A stretch of DNA of 6,673 nucleotides, taken from the NCBI GenBank assembly GCA_937916035.1, contig CALGIH010000036.1:1-6673 (forward strand), given 5' to 3'. Origin of the DNA: an uncultured Lacinutrix sp. (GTDB taxonomy: Bacteria; Bacteroidota; Bacteroidia; Flavobacteriales; Flavobacteriaceae). Below are positions 5,989 through 6,673 of the stretch, piece by piece. The translations under genes and the position numbers were made by a program. Under the pieces are notes generated by a model that saw only the letters and a program-made list of their open reading frames with translations, did not search any database and was not told the DNA's origin. How positions within the stretch are numbered: the stretch's first letter is position 1; the number at the start of each line of letters is the position of its first letter.

Positions 5989-6673
5989 TTAATTTAAAGC
6001 ATTTGAAATTTTAATAACATCACTCAACACTCCTCTTGCCGTTACTTCTTTACCAGCCCCAGCGCCTTGAATTACCAAAGGGCTCTCTCCATAAGACTCT
6101 GTAAAAATTTCAAACACAGAATCTGCTCCTTTCAATTGCCCAAGAGTAGAATTTTTTTCTTCTGAAATTAACTTAACTTCAAGTGTTTTCTTAGCAACAT
6201 CTAATTCACCAACATAGCGTAATACTCGACTTTTATTCAATTGTTGTTTCAACCTATTAAATGGGAGATCAAGCTCTTTGCTTCTATTGTTAAATTGATG
6301 CAGCGTCGTTTTCCCATTGAGCTGTTTTGGCACTAATGATTCAACAGAAACATCACTAAATTCAACCTTAATGTTTAGTTCTCGAGCTAAAATTAAAAGC
6401 TTTCTTGCTACGTCATTTCCAGATAAATCTTCACGCGCATCAGGCTCAGTTAATCCAAGCTTTGAGGCATCATTTAATACCTTGGAAAAGGACACATCAG
6501 ATTCTGAAAATTCATTAAAAATGTAACTCAAAGACCCTGAGAACACACCTCTTATTTTTTTAATCTGTTCTCCTGAATTGTATAAATTTTTAACGGTTTC
6601 AATGACAGGTAAGCCTGCACCAACATTAGTTTCGTATAAAAACGATTTGTTATACTTTTTTAAAGTATTTCTT
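5989..6673 (-). CDS. thrA: homoserine dehydrogenase, probably the C-terminal part of ThrA-type aspartokinase/homoserine dehydrogenase (cut by right edge)
   Basis: The enzyme reduces aspartate 4-semialdehyde to homoserine with NAD(P)H, the branch point to threonine and methionine. About 227 C-terminal residues are visible. They begin inside the catalytic domain: ETNVGAGLPVIETV (about residues 14-27 of the fragment), the RGVFSGSLSYIFNEF segment, then EPDAREDLSGNDVARK, where D87 and K91 of the fragment match the catalytic Asp and Lys of the family (yeast Hom3-pathway enzyme Hom6 D219 and K223). The segment EPDxRxDLSGxDVARKLLILARE is of the ThrA/MetL type, and the end (VTARGVLSDVIKIS) is the dehydrogenase terminus with no ACT domain after it. 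That favours a bifunctional protein with the kinase off the edge, but a stand-alone Hom cannot be excluded. The frame is open to the right edge; the in-frame GTG at 6546 is internal. It lies upstream of both metH genes in the same direction and supplies the carbon skeleton they methylate after sulfur is added. Confidence 0.88.
   Translation of the reverse strand, partial: RNTLKKYNKSFLYETNVGAGLPVIETVKNLYNSGEQIKKIRGVFSGSLSYIFNEFSESDVSFSKVLNDASKLGLTEPDAREDLSGNDVARKLLILARELNIKVEFSDVSVESLVPKQLNGKTTLHQFNNRSKELDLPFNRLKQQLNKSRVLRYVGELDVAKKTLEVKLISEEKNSTLGQLKGADSVFEIFTESYGESPLVIQGAGAGKEVTARGVLSDVIKISNALN

Noticed and set aside
6544..6546. GTG at 6546 as the start of a short 185-residue homoserine dehydrogenase
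   Set aside because: The frame is open upstream to the edge and encodes the conserved ETNVGAGLPVIETV segment, so the GTG is internal.

Overview
The window looks like a chromosomal stretch from a member of the Bacteroidota, most likely the family Flavobacteriaceae. The reasons are low GC content, A-rich gene starts without clear Shine-Dalgarno sequences, a two-gene cobalamin-dependent methionine synthase, a TAnnTTTG-type promoter motif, and a PagL-like outer-membrane protein whose sequence style I associate with that family. This placement is by recognition only; no search was run. Every gene I accept lies on the minus strand, so transcription runs from right to left. || Layout in transcription order. 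(1) 6673-5989: C-terminal part of a homoserine dehydrogenase, probably the second half of a ThrA-type aspartokinase/homoserine dehydrogenase, cut by the right edge. (2) 5940-4939: the homocysteine-binding, zinc-containing part of methionine synthase as a separate 333-residue protein. (3) 4911-2209: the rest of methionine synthase (pterin, cap, cobalamin and activation domains, 900 residues). (4) A 258-base gap, 2208-1951, holding two AT-rich hairpins, a possible 30-residue membrane peptide (2131-2039) and two palindromic repeat copies. (5) 1950-994: metF, methylenetetrahydrofolate reductase. (6) 960-1: a PagL-like outer-membrane lipid A deacylase homologue with a one-base frameshift near 810, cut by the left edge. 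|| Genes 1-5 make one pathway. Homoserine dehydrogenase supplies homoserine, the precursor of homocysteine. MetF makes 5-methyltetrahydrofolate. The two MetH polypeptides move that methyl group through cobalamin onto homocysteine to give methionine. || The most unusual feature is how short dispersed repeats meet the coding sequence. One, of the GTCAGTCTGAGCGAAGTCGA type, lies in frame inside the activation domain of MetH and accounts for about nine residues. A second, of the GGATTCCTGC...GAATGACA type, supplies the last five codons and the stop codon of the homocysteine-binding MetH subunit. Two more palindromic copies sit just ahead of metF, one of them touching its start region. The window is otherwise an ordinary biosynthetic locus; I see no defence system, CRISPR array, insertion sequence, tRNA or rRNA.
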